This document shows, in pieces, positions 11,101 through 22,200 of a stretch of 25,000 bases of DNA; positions within the stretch are counted from its first letter, which is position 1, and each line of letters starts with the position of its first letter. Origin of the DNA: Azolla pinnata (taxonomy: Eukaryota > Streptophyta > Polypodiopsida > Salviniales > Salviniaceae); NCBI GenBank assembly GCA_037176905.1, contig JBBBWG010001037.1, positions 310-25,309 of the forward strand, in the 5' to 3' direction. The position numbers and the translations under genes are program-made. The notes beneath the pieces were generated by a model that did no database searches, was not told the DNA's origin, and worked only from the letters and a program-made list of their open reading frames with translations.

Positions 11101-13575
11101 ATTCATAAAGCTGGATAAAGACATGTTACCTCGAGCATGACAAGTTCATGTTCTCATTTACCAATATGAATATAATAAATATCTTAAAAAGCTTCAGAGA
11201 GATATTTTATGATGTGTAGCATGAGAGTGGCAATACCGTAAGTGCTTGTCCTTCAGGTTTAGTTGCTGCAAAATGTAAAATTTCCTGATTCCCATAGGAA
11301 CTGGCAAGCATTTTTCTAATGTCTGCACCTCTCCATCTAGCTTTACGCAATTGATCTACATAAATGGAAGTTTATATTTAATGATAAGTTTCTACATTTC
11401 TTTCTCCTGCTCCTATTTCCTGCCACATCGTAAGGATGCTTTTACCTAGCAGAGACTCTCGTGAATTTGCAGCAATCTGCAACCTTTGAACCCATTCATC
11501 CTGTATAGCTTTTTAGAAGATTGGAACTGATTAGCATTATTTCTACACAATGTAATCTAATAAGAATTAATAACAAAGAAAGAATGAAAGACACATCAAT
11601 AGTTCTAATTTCCATGCAAACTTGAGGAAACCCCTTAGAATTGTGCACAAGTGAATCTTTAACGATCAAGAAACCTCAAGCGTTATAGTTTCTTTGTAAG
11701 AGATCAAGAATGTGAAAACCTACAAGTGCTTGATGAGAAGGCGCTGCTACAATGTAGGTATCTCGTTTTGAATAACCAACAAACTGCTTGCCCAAGTAAA
11801 TATGGAATGTAAATTTTTTTGCAGTACGTGATGTGTCATCTTGTCTTAATTCAACTCTACATGAATCAAGTGGAATGACACCAAGAGGAACCTTTTCCTG
11901 CACCTGTTCATTTAAAAGGCATCATCAATATGTACAACAAAGTTTTAAACATTGAAAGGATAGTGCAGTTGTCTATGTTTCAAAACGTATACTAGGCTCC
12001 CAAAACTTTTTCGCAAAATATGGTGGATACCAAAAAACGTTAAGTCCTAGAAACAATAGGCATCATCCACCTCTATTCCATTCACCAAAATATATACGTT
12101 ATATACCTTTCGGGAGGATACTAGGGTTCTGGCTTATATTTTTTAAAGAGAATATTCACCTTACCTGCATATTTGTCATCCAAATTATCATCTCCTACAA
12201 TGTCTGTATACACTGTTCTTAACCATGATTTAAACCCTTTAACAAAAACGTTCTATTGATAAGCTACGTGCATATATACTCTGCTTCACGATGTGAAGAA
12301 GGTGAAAATCACTGGATTCCAAGCTTTAATCATTTTTACTTATATTGTTTTGTGGCTTGGAAAGGAGATGAAACTCAATAGCTTCCTAATTTTTCGGCAT
12401 AAACAAACCCCTTTGTAATCTATGTCCACGTTCATTATTGGAATTCTGAATAACTTTCTTCCTAGTTTTGGGCATTTCTTAATAGATATGACTTTCTATT
12501 TGCAGTCTTCTAAGAGTTGCAGAGCAAGTGGCTAGCTGTTATGGGCATAACATTAACATAACACTAACTTTCTGGTTTGTGATTGCATTTAGTCTCCCGA
12601 TATGCATACTCATTAGGAGAAACTTCCATGCTCCCGTGGCACTTGCATTTTCAGTCAATGCCTTGTCTTCATAGGATAAAAGTTCTTATAACCCTAGCAA
12701 CATACCATTGTTATTGTTTTTCTTCTTGTTGTACTAAAGAAAGTATGCACAGAAGAAATGGGCATGTATAAACTAGAGTTTTTACCTTTAAATCATCATC
12801 AAAGTAAAAAAGATAAGACTGTTGGAGAACAAAGAATCGTTTCTTCCATGATGTGAACTTGCCCCCACGCTTCTCAAGCCATCCAACAAGATCAGGCTCA
12901 CTCCACATGCACGCCTATAATAAAAGGTAAACCGATGTTAGTAGTAGGAATATAATAGATCAGAAGGAAGAAGGCTTACAATATCATAGATTATTTTGCA
13001 TAAAAATAATGATGTAATGGCATAGCATAATTGCTTATCATTGAGTGTATATTTACGTATAAAAATATGGAGTTCATAAGTACATCCTAATATAGGAAGT
13101 GTAACTGTGATTCTTACATTGGAAAATTCAACATCAAGCGCTTTAAAATTGCAGGCATGAACTAATTTAATGCTGGAATACACTCACATACACGCATTTA
13201 TTCTGTTGGATGTGTAACTGGTTTCATCTTACTCTGGGTATTGCACCCCCAACATGTATACATATACGAAAGTAAGTCCCTCAATGGAAGGATCGACAAC
13301 AAAGTGATAAAATTTCTTGAATTGTCAACTATAAAATAAATATACATGCATACATATATTCCGTTCTCTATTCTTTTCTAGAGAAGTCACAAACTTTAAC
13401 CAGATGCAAGAACTGAATATAATGCAAAAACGCTCATGTACATATATACATATATCCATTATCATAATAGATGCCAATAGGGCAAAAACATCAAATTTTC
13501 TTGATGGAAGTTCCAAACCTGGTTTATGGTGGTGGGAACCAAAGCATTGATGATCCCCTTCATGGCCGCCATCAT
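8159..13575 (-). CDS. PH-domain protein with coiled coil and long Met/Pro/Gln/Gly repeat tail (9 exons)
   Basis: Exons are 13575-13519, 12914-12786, 11903-11724, 11500-11446, 11355-11237, 10658-10493, 10401-10274, 10037-9960 and 9889-8159. They total 2643 nt and 880 residues, and every junction keeps frame with GT-AG ends. Residues about 27-135 form a pleckstrin homology domain. GWLEKRGGKFTSWKKRFFVL carries a Lys34...Lys43-x-Arg45 basic motif like those that bind phosphoinositides, and DEWV holds the usual Trp (125) of the last helix. Residues about 187-225 (KVQDGIGKLEGEVAQLEAQA) look like a coiled coil; about 275-300 are charged and helical. Then come five KLYDSIQxx repeats (345-386), a helical stretch (METAEQLKALKTTAMKVKE), a Ser/Gly/Pro/Gln-rich linker and 17 PGAPMQPMQGRMPQ-like units (607-852). 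Membrane recruitment with a scaffold-like tail is inferred. I do not recognise a named family beyond the PH domain. Met 1, 2 and 5 are all possible starts. Confidence 0.85.
8246..8983 (-). repeat. Coding minisatellite: 17 units of about 42 bp (14 residues)
   Basis: The last exon of the PH gene holds 17 head-to-tail units of consensus GAPMQPMQGRMPQP. Several have an extra Gln or a Met-Gln-Pro insert. Five adjacent units (about 8557-8770) carry Lys instead of Arg in MQGKMPQ. This marks a locally copied sub-array and argues for spread by unequal exchange or slippage. Because 42 is a multiple of three, several other frames on both strands also stay open here. Those are by-products. Confidence 0.95.
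9729..9856 (-). repeat. 27-bp coding repeat, KLYDSIQxx, part of the helical region
   Basis: Four nine-residue units starting KLYDSIQ or KLYENLQ, plus a partial fifth, KIYDNI, lie at residues about 345-386. By coordinate they run from about 9769 down to 9644; the interval listed here covers the most similar units and the exon sequence just before them. The DNA shows AAGCTxTATGAxxxTATAxA steps every 27 bp. Periodic Leu-Tyr and Ile placement would suit an amphipathic helix or a short linear motif shown several times. Confidence 0.7.
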
Positions 13576-13680
13576 TTCCCTGTAGCATCGACAGTTGGAG
13601 AGGAAAGAAGAGAAAGAGTTTCATAAAGGGGTCGTTTTCTCGAAGTCTCAAAAATTATTTACATCCGCTCCCATTTTGCA
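13576..13680 (-). promoter_or_regulatory. Leader/proximal promoter of the PH-domain gene
   Basis: On the coding strand the sequence before the ATG is pyrimidine-rich (CTCTTTCTCTTCTTTCCTCT, about 13620-13601). This is the look of a plant Y-patch or leader. I see no convincing TATA box. The same block, including CATCGACAGTTGGAGAG on the plus strand, recurs at about 14498-14590. Confidence 0.5.
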
Positions 13681-13756
13681 TATCCAGCATCAACAACATT
13701 CTACCATAATACACACCACATAACAAACTCGTAGAGCATAAATTGTTGCATGCATA

Positions 13757-14035
13757 ATTGTAACTGATCAAGAGATAGATTTTTTGCTGTTTTCTCTCAT
13801 TTTATGATGTGTATATGATGAGGGGCTGACTCTAAATGAATAGGGTGTGAATTGAAGATATATATCAATTCCTAATTTTGAAAGGATTGAGAGTATGTAC
13901 GTTAACGCACAGTTACATGTATAGCTGTAATTGATCAAGAGACATTTCCTCTCATTTTATGATGGGCACATGAGAGCTAATTTTGAAAAATCAAAGGACC
14001 TGTAAATTGAATATCGATATATATATATCAATTCT
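13757..14035. repeat. Two diverged ~110-bp copies upstream of the PH gene
   Basis: Copy 1 (about 13759-13870) and copy 2 (about 13926-14032) share, in the same order, TAACTGATCAAGAGA or TAATTGATCAAGAGA, then CTCTCATTTTATGATG, then ATATATATCAATTC. Spacing between copies is about 165 bp. The GATCAAGAGA element is also the core of the large minisatellite at 14600-15310, which ties the three together. Confidence 0.7.
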
Positions 14036-14056
14036 TTGATATGAAACAGTTATAAC

Positions 14057-14470
14057 TTGACCATTTCAATGAAGGGTCAAGAGTGTGAACAAGGCATAAC
14101 AGCATTAGCTGAGAAATGTAGTAAACACAAAAACAGCAGAAGAAGAAGGAGAGGAAGAAGAAGAAAATCAAAGAATGACGGTATTAGCAGAAGAGCACAG
14201 AAGCTTTACATGTTAGGGAAAACGGAGAACAGACAGAGACTACAAAGAGAACCCAAACAACAGAACAACAGAAGAGCAAACTAGGCCAGAAGGAGGTTTA
14301 GCTATGCATACACATGCAAAACCTGATGGCAAGCACAACAGAAAGGGCTCTGTCTAAACCAAGAAGAGGACTTGGCCGACAAAAACAAAACACTTGGGCA
14401 GTTAAGGTACGTACGTGCTCTCTGTGCTGGTCACAAGAAGAAGAGCAGGCGATGGAAGCTCAGGCTGGTC
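14057..14470. other. Purine-rich non-genic stretch
   Basis: Plus-strand sequence is rich in A and G (for example AGAAGAAGGAGAGGAAGAAG near 14141). It gives open plus frames of 75-104 codons that are almost all Lys/Arg/Glu/Gln. No domain, splice consensus or start context supports a protein. It may be part of the distal 5' region of the PH gene. Confidence 0.5.
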
Positions 14471-14477
14471 GTGTTCA

Positions 14478-14590
14478 TGGAGCCGCCATCGCTGGCCTGC
14501 AGCATCGACAGTTGGAGAGAAGGAAAGAAGAGAAAGAGGTCGTTTTTCCCAAGTCCCAAAAATCAGTTACATGTCCCCATTTTGCAAACA
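14478..14590 (-). repeat. Partial duplicate of the PH-gene leader and first-exon start
   Basis: The block aligns to 13561-13675. Shared parts are CATGG(A)GCCGCCATC, GCATCGACAGTTGGAGAG, GGAAAGAAGAGAAAGAG, GGTCGTTTT and CCCATTTTGCA. On the minus strand it gives ATGGCGGCTCCATGA, so the first-exon frame is closed after four codons. A GTACGTACC donor-like site lies at about 14415-14407. It could be a dead duplicate or an alternative upstream leader exon; the sequence alone cannot decide. Confidence 0.7.
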
Positions 14591-14599
14591 CAAATTGTG

Positions 14600-15310
14600 T
14601 TGATCAAGAGATAGATTTCCGAGATTGATCAAGAGGCAAATTGTTATAGATTTCCCTGATTGATCGAGAGAAAAATTGTTGATTGCAACTGATCAAGAGA
14701 TAGATTTCCCTTATTGATCGAGAGAAAAATTGTTGATTGCAACTGATCAAGAGATACATTTCCTTGATTGTTCGAGAGAAAAATTGCTGATTGCAAATGA
14801 TCATGAGACAGATTTCCCTGATTGATCGAGAGAAAAATTGTTAGTTGCAACTGATCAAGAGACAAATTCTCCGATTGATTTAGAGAAAAATTGTTAATTG
14901 CAGCTGATCAAGAGACAGATTCCCCGATTGATTTAGAGAAAAATTGTTAATTGCAACTGATCAAGAGATACATTTCCCTAATTGTTCGAGAGAAAAACTG
15001 TTGATTGTAGTTGATCATGAGACATATTTCCTTGATTGATCGAGAGAAAAATTGTTAATTGCAACTAATCAAGAGACAAATTTCCTTGATTGTTTTAGAG
15101 AAAATTTGATAGATTTCCCTAATTGATCGAGAGAAAAATTGTTAACTGCAACAGATCAAGAGACAGATTTCCTTGATTGATCGAGCGAAAAATTGTTAAT
15201 TGCAATTGATCAAGAGACAAATTTCCCTGATTGATCGAGAGAAAAATTATTAATTGCAACCGATCAAGAGACAAATTTCCTTGATTGGCCGAGACAAGAA
15301 TTGTTAATCT
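14600..15310. repeat. 54-bp minisatellite, about 13 units, each of two half-units
   Basis: Units of about 54 bp run head to tail. Each has half A, TGATCGAGAGAAAAATTG followed by TTAATTGCAAC, and half B, TGATCAAGAGACAAATTTCC followed by CTGAT. The halves share TGATC[GA]AGAGA[AC]AAATT, so the unit itself came from an older ~27-bp duplication. Some half A copies read TTTAGAG or TTCGAGAG, and one unit near 15091-15124 is shortened. Open minus frames here (for example 14644-14865, with an 18-residue period) follow from 54 being a multiple of three and break elsewhere. Confidence 0.93.
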
Positions 15311-16221
15311 CTTCTGAGTCTAAATAATTTGAGTAACACCATTTGCCATAGTAAGTACAATGATACAATCAATTAGTTGACCTTCATGTTAACCAAAAAC
15401 TCATGTTGCACAACGTTAATAGCTCTAATAGCCCTTGTTGCACAATGTCATTACGGTCAAACACCCATTGGAAAACTTATTAAGAGATTCAAACCACTCC
15501 AAAAGAATAGTGGAAGGTTCAAGACTCAAAAAGCACCGCAATTTCATTATCATGAATCAGAGAAACTATGCAATTGCATCACTTCCAGAATGTAGATAGG
15601 TTAGTAACCATAATATTAGCTGAAGAGGGCAGGGAAATAAGTCAAACCTCACCTTCAAATACCTGTTGATCTTTCATTCTTATATTCTAAAAGAATTTCA
15701 GATGAATAACCCAGCTAGTGGCATAAAAACAAATTTCTGAATGCAACAGTTAGCCTCCAAAAGAAGGTGCATTTTCTGTATTGTGATATCTTGTGTATGG
15801 TTTTGACTCGAATGAAAAGATTGTGAAAAAACAGCCCTGTGAAGTTATACAATGTTAACCTTGTAGATCATGCACCGCGTCAATAGCAATATGAGGATAT
15901 TTACACTTGATTGATGCCCACTTTCCACTTGATTGATGCATCACAAAATTGGGCCCCTTGTTTGCCATGCTAGTTGATGATGAATGGAGTTGCTGCATGA
16001 TTCAAAGATGTATGCATCGCTGTTGGCATTTCACGCGATCCCATTTCATCGAGCCTCCTCATGCATTACTGTCTAGAAAGGGGTAAGTTGATCTTGGCTT
16101 TCATGGGAAAAGAAGAATAAACCTTGCCAAATTGTGCAAATATGGGACCGAGACAAGAAAATAGCCAGCAAAATCCACCAGGAACTCCTGGGTCAATGCA
16201 TCTAAGGGCCGCAGATCCAAT
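15311..16221. other. Intergenic stretch, no gene seen
   Basis: This lies between the minisatellite and the 3' end of the flavoprotein gene. A plus frame of 72 codons at 15377-15595 has no recognisable domain. A short direct repeat, CTTGATTGATGC, occurs twice around 15906-15940. I found no RNA gene or element boundary. Confidence 0.55.
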
Positions 16222-16227
16222 TTTATT
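16222..16227 (-). promoter_or_regulatory. Candidate poly(A) signal of the flavoprotein gene
   Basis: TTTATT on the plus strand is AATAAA on the coding strand, about 47 nt past the stop codon at 16274. The position is plausible for a plant gene but close to the stop. Confidence 0.4.
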
Positions 16228-16273
16228 TCTTCTCTTCCATATGTAAAGTGTTTTAATGTATAATCACCACACT

Positions 16274-19200
16274 TTAGGAGGAAGACCTCTCTGCTTGTAG
16301 CCCAACACTAGTTCCAGCTATATATCCTCCTGTCCAAGCATTCTGCAATATGATAGGTAGAATAGTATAAGAAACATAATAGAACCATACATAAGATACC
16401 AAAACAACAGTATGCAGATTTTTATATATGGTACTTGGAAATTGAACCCTCCAGTCACACCATCGATGTTCAAGACCTGGGATCAATGAAATCATAATTA
16501 AACTCATTATTCCAAAATATTTAGGTTAAAAATTTAAGGTGTTTGCATAAACATTTTGGCTATTACCTCTCCAGCAAAATATAATTTTGGACAAATTCGG
16601 CTTTCCATTGTTTTCAAGTCTACCTATATTACGAAGATATGATAAAATCAAATGGAAAGCCATTTCTTAGTAAAAAGAAAATCCATAGATGTCATGTTCA
16701 TATGTTAAACCTCTTGAAGAGGGACTCCTCCAGCGGTAACAAACTCCTCTTTGAACTCTCCCTGCCAAACCATCCAATGCATAGTAAAATGATGGATACT
16801 CCATACAAAAAAAACCTGAAATCGTTTTAATATGCTTTGGCATTTTTCTGTAAACCATGACTACCTTGCCACATAAAGAAAATTTGCATCGTTTTATTGA
16901 CATTGCAAGCTTCTGTATGGAAGCACTGCTAAGGGATGCCCATACATTTTCTTGATTTATGTCCTAATACGAAGCCCAAAAAAACAAAATTCTAAAACTC
17001 AACACAAATACACATTTTAGCTTTCCTTCTAATAAAATGTTTAGATGAGAAAGAACTTGCCATTCTGGCCAGAAGATATTCCCAGAATCTACGAACAATA
17101 GATAATCCACTTGGTGAATAACTCCCCACCTTCCGCCTCTGAAAAGCAACATTCATAATAATCACATAAAATGTGGGATTTGGATAAACGATATTCTTTC
17201 CTATTTAATCAACATACATCCATCTTAAATTTAATCAAACCAAAGAACTTACAGGAGAATTTTTTTTTTGCATAAGTAAGAGATTAACAATATCATCAAG
17301 GGTTGAATTCGGCTCGAAGTCCACATAAAGAGTACCTATTTTATACATACATATTTATTATTATAAAATGCCTGACTCAACTTTAGGTATAGACAAGAAG
17401 TGCTTTTAAAAAAATGAGAAATTTTGTGCGTTCATTAGTTCAAATACCATGATAGTTTGTGACGAAGAAATCTCTTGCTGCCCAAGCTGATAAACGTAGA
17501 ACAGCAGGTCCACTTAGACCCCAATGAGTTATCAGCATGGGTCCCATCTAACAGAAATATGAAAGTTAATTTTTACAAACAGTGACAGTTAAACAGAGAC
17601 TCCTTTGAAAGTTCCTCTTAGAGTAGTAGAGAAACGGTCTCACTGGTATGCTTGCAGGCATGTATTGAAGAAAATTTGGGAAGAAAAGCAAGGAAGATTA
17701 CTTTGCTATCATACAAAGCAGTTGTAGTGGGTGGATGGGTCAGGAAAACAGGTTTTCCTATGACTTGCATGAGATGTAATAACCTGTATGAGTCTACCAA
17801 GCATTGTTTCTCGACTGTATAACGGCGTAATTGGGGTGATGTAGAGTTTTACGGATTATGTCCTACTTTATTGATAGAGGGCTCGTCACATGGGGCTCGG
17901 TTGAAGAGAGATGGAAATTTGGAGGTGAATCCAGTTAATTCTAAGGTATCATTGGTGAAATGATCTCAGAGTGATATCATCAATATGAGATAGATGAGTA
18001 ATGGGATATGGATGGTCACAATTGGGTTCATATGGAAGGCAAGATGCAGACGAAAACAGGAGCTTGCTACTGAGACGATCCTGAAGATCTGGCTGGAGAT
18101 AATTCACATTGTTGAGGGGACAATATGATGCAATCAAAAAACGACTCACCTTCCATAAATTTTGGCAACATGGCCCCTTTTCATACATTAATGCAAGGGG
18201 ATATAATGGCAATATGCTCCATCTAAATAGTTTTTTCACCTCTCTTTCCATCACTTAGGGCAAGACAAGGATTAGATTGAGGCATCATGTTTCATACAAG
18301 GAATGCTCTAGATGTAACTTGCGCTATATATTTCAATCGGCAAATGTGGTGGAATTTTAATAATAGATAAGACCTTTATTTTTAAGAGATCAAAAATCAT
18401 CTTAAAAAGAATAGACCTTTCCAGGAAGCATACCTGGGTGAGTTTCGGATTTCTTTGCTTTTGCCCTTCAATTTGCAACTCTACACGGACAACAGGAAAA
18501 CTCACCTAGATATTCCCAAAGAAATAAGAAAAACCATGAGATCTGGATTATATGCATGCAATGTATATAAGCATGTCATGCTGGTTATTTGCCCATCAAG
18601 ACCTGTTACAGGAATTTTGTCTTAATTATGAAAGTATAATTTATATGTTGCTTCTAAGTAAAATATTTCAGTGTTTTGAAAGCAAATCAAACCCTACGAA
18701 ATTTTTTCAGTCCAAATTTAGTATTCCTCTTAATTCTCTTTTCATTATTACTCTAATGCAATACATTAATTACACTATTCATTTGATTCCTTTCACGCAT
18801 CGATAGGGATAACAACGTTTTCAGATGAAATCAACATTTTCGTGTAAGAGGCTATCTCTTTCTATCAGTATATATGTAGGTTGGCAAGAGTTTTTGTGAG
18901 TGGATATGAGTTAGTTAACATCATAATTCTTTCATCGAGGTATATAATTTGCAATCTATGAACAGGGTATTAATATGCTATACCAAATCCATTGCATTGA
19001 TATCAAGATTTATAGTTTCAAATTTGCTACATGATTAATGACAAAAACATATTGACACTCATACTGGTCATAAAAAACCAAACTTGGAACTTGTTTCAGA
19101 AATACGGCTTTGGTCCATTGGCAGTTGTAATGGGAAATGCCTTCTAAGAGAAAAAATTTGACCGATAAAAGTGTAACCAGTACGATCTTGTACTGGGTTA

Positions 19201-22200
19201 TATGTGCAGGTAACAACAGAAGACGACCATACAGATGCCCACCTAAGAAAATGCAGTGATAAACTCTTTGAGAATTTAAAACTTCTCTCAGACCATGATA
19301 GATTATGCTAAGTCTTCATGGGTGATTTCAATTTAAGAGCAACTAGAACATGTAGAGATGTAACAGAGCCGCATGTATCATGGCATCCCTTGAAAGTATC
19401 AAATGCTCTCGCTTTGAAGATGTGAACCATTCCATTGCAGGTATTTTCTCCAATTCTGTTACAAACAGTGTTCCTCGGAAAAAGTTCATTCAGACATATA
19501 CTTATCCTGTTACTTTCCCATACATTCACAAATATACACAGATATGAACCTCTGTGGAGAAAAAAATTTGTTTTAGATGGATTAAATTTATGTTTTCTAT
19601 GAAATGGACAGAATTACTTACTCCAGCTAAACTTTTAAGATCGTTATCATCCACTTTGAAAGTAAAAAGACTAGGATGAGGATCCACGATCGTATGTCCA
19701 AGTTCCTTGGCGAAGGTATAGCCCTGTATGTATTATTATAATATTAGGAACTGCAATTTCATGTAAAAAAATATAAGGATCTGAAATAAACTCAAGATAA
19801 CTTATACACGCATTGAAAACCTGGCGGGAGCTCCCTGTTGCAAGTAAAAGATAGCTTGCCTCATGATTCACTCCGCCAGCAATTATAGTGAAGGCAGAGT
19901 CTGATCTTAAAGAGATTCTGCTGACAGGCATTTTGTCCTGCAATATAACTGAGAATTGGAGCCATGTGGTTATTGCTACTTAATAGAATTACAGCTACCC
20001 TCCCACATTCTTAAAACCCTCACTTCAAATTAGAAACAGAATTATTCTTACAAGCCACGCAGAAAATGAAGGTAATCACCTCCAAGTTTCTGAGCTTCGC
20101 TCAAAAGACAATCAACTATTGTCATGGATGAGTTGCTAACAGGAAACATCCGTCCATCTTCCTCAATCTGCAGGATTGAGATTGTATGCTCATTTCTAAT
20201 GCTTTAAAAATAAAAAGATACTGATGTTCCTGTTCACTTCATATCTTGGCCCATGAGGTGTACATAATTTTACAGAAGAAGCAAAACTAATAACATGGAA
20301 TGCAATGAAATAGAAAGGGAATCAGCCATTACCTTTAACTTTACTCCTCGATCCTCAAACCATCTTGCAGTTTCTTTTGGGCCATGTACTCGAAAAAATG
20401 ATCCCTTCAATTCTCTGTAACCTCTTGGATATTGCCCTGACAGAGCCTGTAACAATTATGGAGTTTTAGACGACCAAATATATTTCTATTGGTATAGTGA
20501 TTGATCACGTCCAAATCATTGCTGTGTACACATTTCTACTGTTGTTGTAGAATATACTTGGAATGTTGTCACCAACCAGTAATGATATCTATCCAGAACT
20601 AAGAAGTCCTACTGAAATCCTGATTGTCTACTAATTCTATGTAGTTCAAAAAAGATGAAAATGTTTATAGGGCTTTATTGCTTGGCATATTTAGAGGCTT
20701 CAGTTTTATACACTCAGCTCACCTGTGTGTTATGACTTCAGATGATACAGAGCATTCAGCCACGTACACATGCACATTAATGAGGTGATTCAGAAACAGG
20801 ATGTTGCATATTGATTCTCACGAAAACATTGATGAGAGATACTCAATATTCACAGAAAACGAACAGCTAGATTACCACACATAATTTTGACCAGAAGATA
20901 TATTTCAAATAAACTGGCCAAACTATGATGTGATAGTTTCTTTTATGTCATTACCAATGGATCAGTATAGAGTCCTGTTGTCACATTGCATCGTCCACCT
21001 CCAGAGATTTTAACCTAAACAAATCTTTCCAATTTATTAAGCCATAGAAGAAGAGAAGGAAATTTGTAAACTCATTAATGTTTAGGAAAAATATTACAAC
21101 TCTTTGATTTCAACATGTACAGAACTTTATAGTAGGTTACGTTTCGATCTAATCTTTATCGTGCAAATTTATCGTGCAAAAGGCATCATGTAAATTTATC
21201 GTGCAAAAGGATAGAATTCAAATAATGCATGATGAAACCATGGGGCTCCAACATTAAAGTATGCAAAAATAAAAATGTGCATTGGAATTGACCCTCTATA
21301 TCAGGTTAGTGATAAAACCTACGCAGCATGGTGCCTATAGTAATATACAATAGAAGTTCTAGCCTATCTACCAGACGCAAGAACCTTTTAGAAAAGTTCA
21401 AACTGAATACCTTGGAGAGGAATTGACTTTTTTCAAGCACAAGAACGTTTAGTGAAGGACAAATTGACTTTGCCCTTATTGCACCAAAAACTCCTGCAGG
21501 TCCACCCCCCACAACAGCCAAGATCTGATTGAAATAAATTTATAAGGAAAATTTCTCTGCGAAATTAGTATCAGAAGATAATGTAATTAAGATTTCCACA
21601 CAATCATCCATAGATGTAAAATCATTATCTTGCTACTCAATTCATTTAGAAAATGAAAGTTAATGTTGAACATGTAATTGTCAATATGCATGGGGTTCAA
21701 GGAGCTTAGAAAACTCCTTGCTCACATGAAACTACACTTAGAACTCTTACAGCCCCGTTCTCACAAATACAAGAAAACCACATGCTCTGTTATCGACCTA
21801 ACATCATTCGACACCATTGAAAAAAACTGTCATCCAGTCCTTACAATTACAGAAAATTTCACATGCTCATGTATAGAGATGTAGCTCAACACGTCAATTT
21901 AGTTTCATTACCCGATTGTTAAAATACAGGAAAACCATACATGCTCTTATTGTGAAGCTTACATCAAACGACCTATCTTAACCATACTCATTTTCTCTGA
22001 CTCGACCCCTATAAATACATGAGAACGACATGATATCTTTGTCAGGCTGAAGTTGACATCAATTAACAAACTTAATCACTTTCCTATTATTTTAATACCC
22101 AACTGTTTATAAATAGAGGGGAGATACGAAACACTCCTTTTTAACCGAAGATCACAACCCAGTTCTGTTTATTGTAACGGAAAGGAAATCATTTGACATC

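Noticed and set aside
14057..14628. Lys/Arg/Glu-rich plus-strand open frames
   Set aside because: They come from purine-rich low-complexity DNA and overlap the duplicated PH leader. There is no domain and no conserved frame.
14604..14865. Minus-strand frames with an 18-residue repeat over the 54-bp minisatellite
   Set aside because: The frame breaks in later units through indels and has no start context, splice partner or domain. It is a by-product of unit length.
17949..18254. 101-codon minus frame inside intron 8 of the flavoprotein gene
   Set aside because: The flavoprotein is continuous across this intron without it, no family is recognised, and no transposon ends were seen.
20002..20030. 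Possible mini-exon between exons 5 and 6 of the flavoprotein gene
   Set aside because: Including it leaves the next exon out of frame. The acceptor before 19948 restores frame and yields KLGVILQD, which suits the family.
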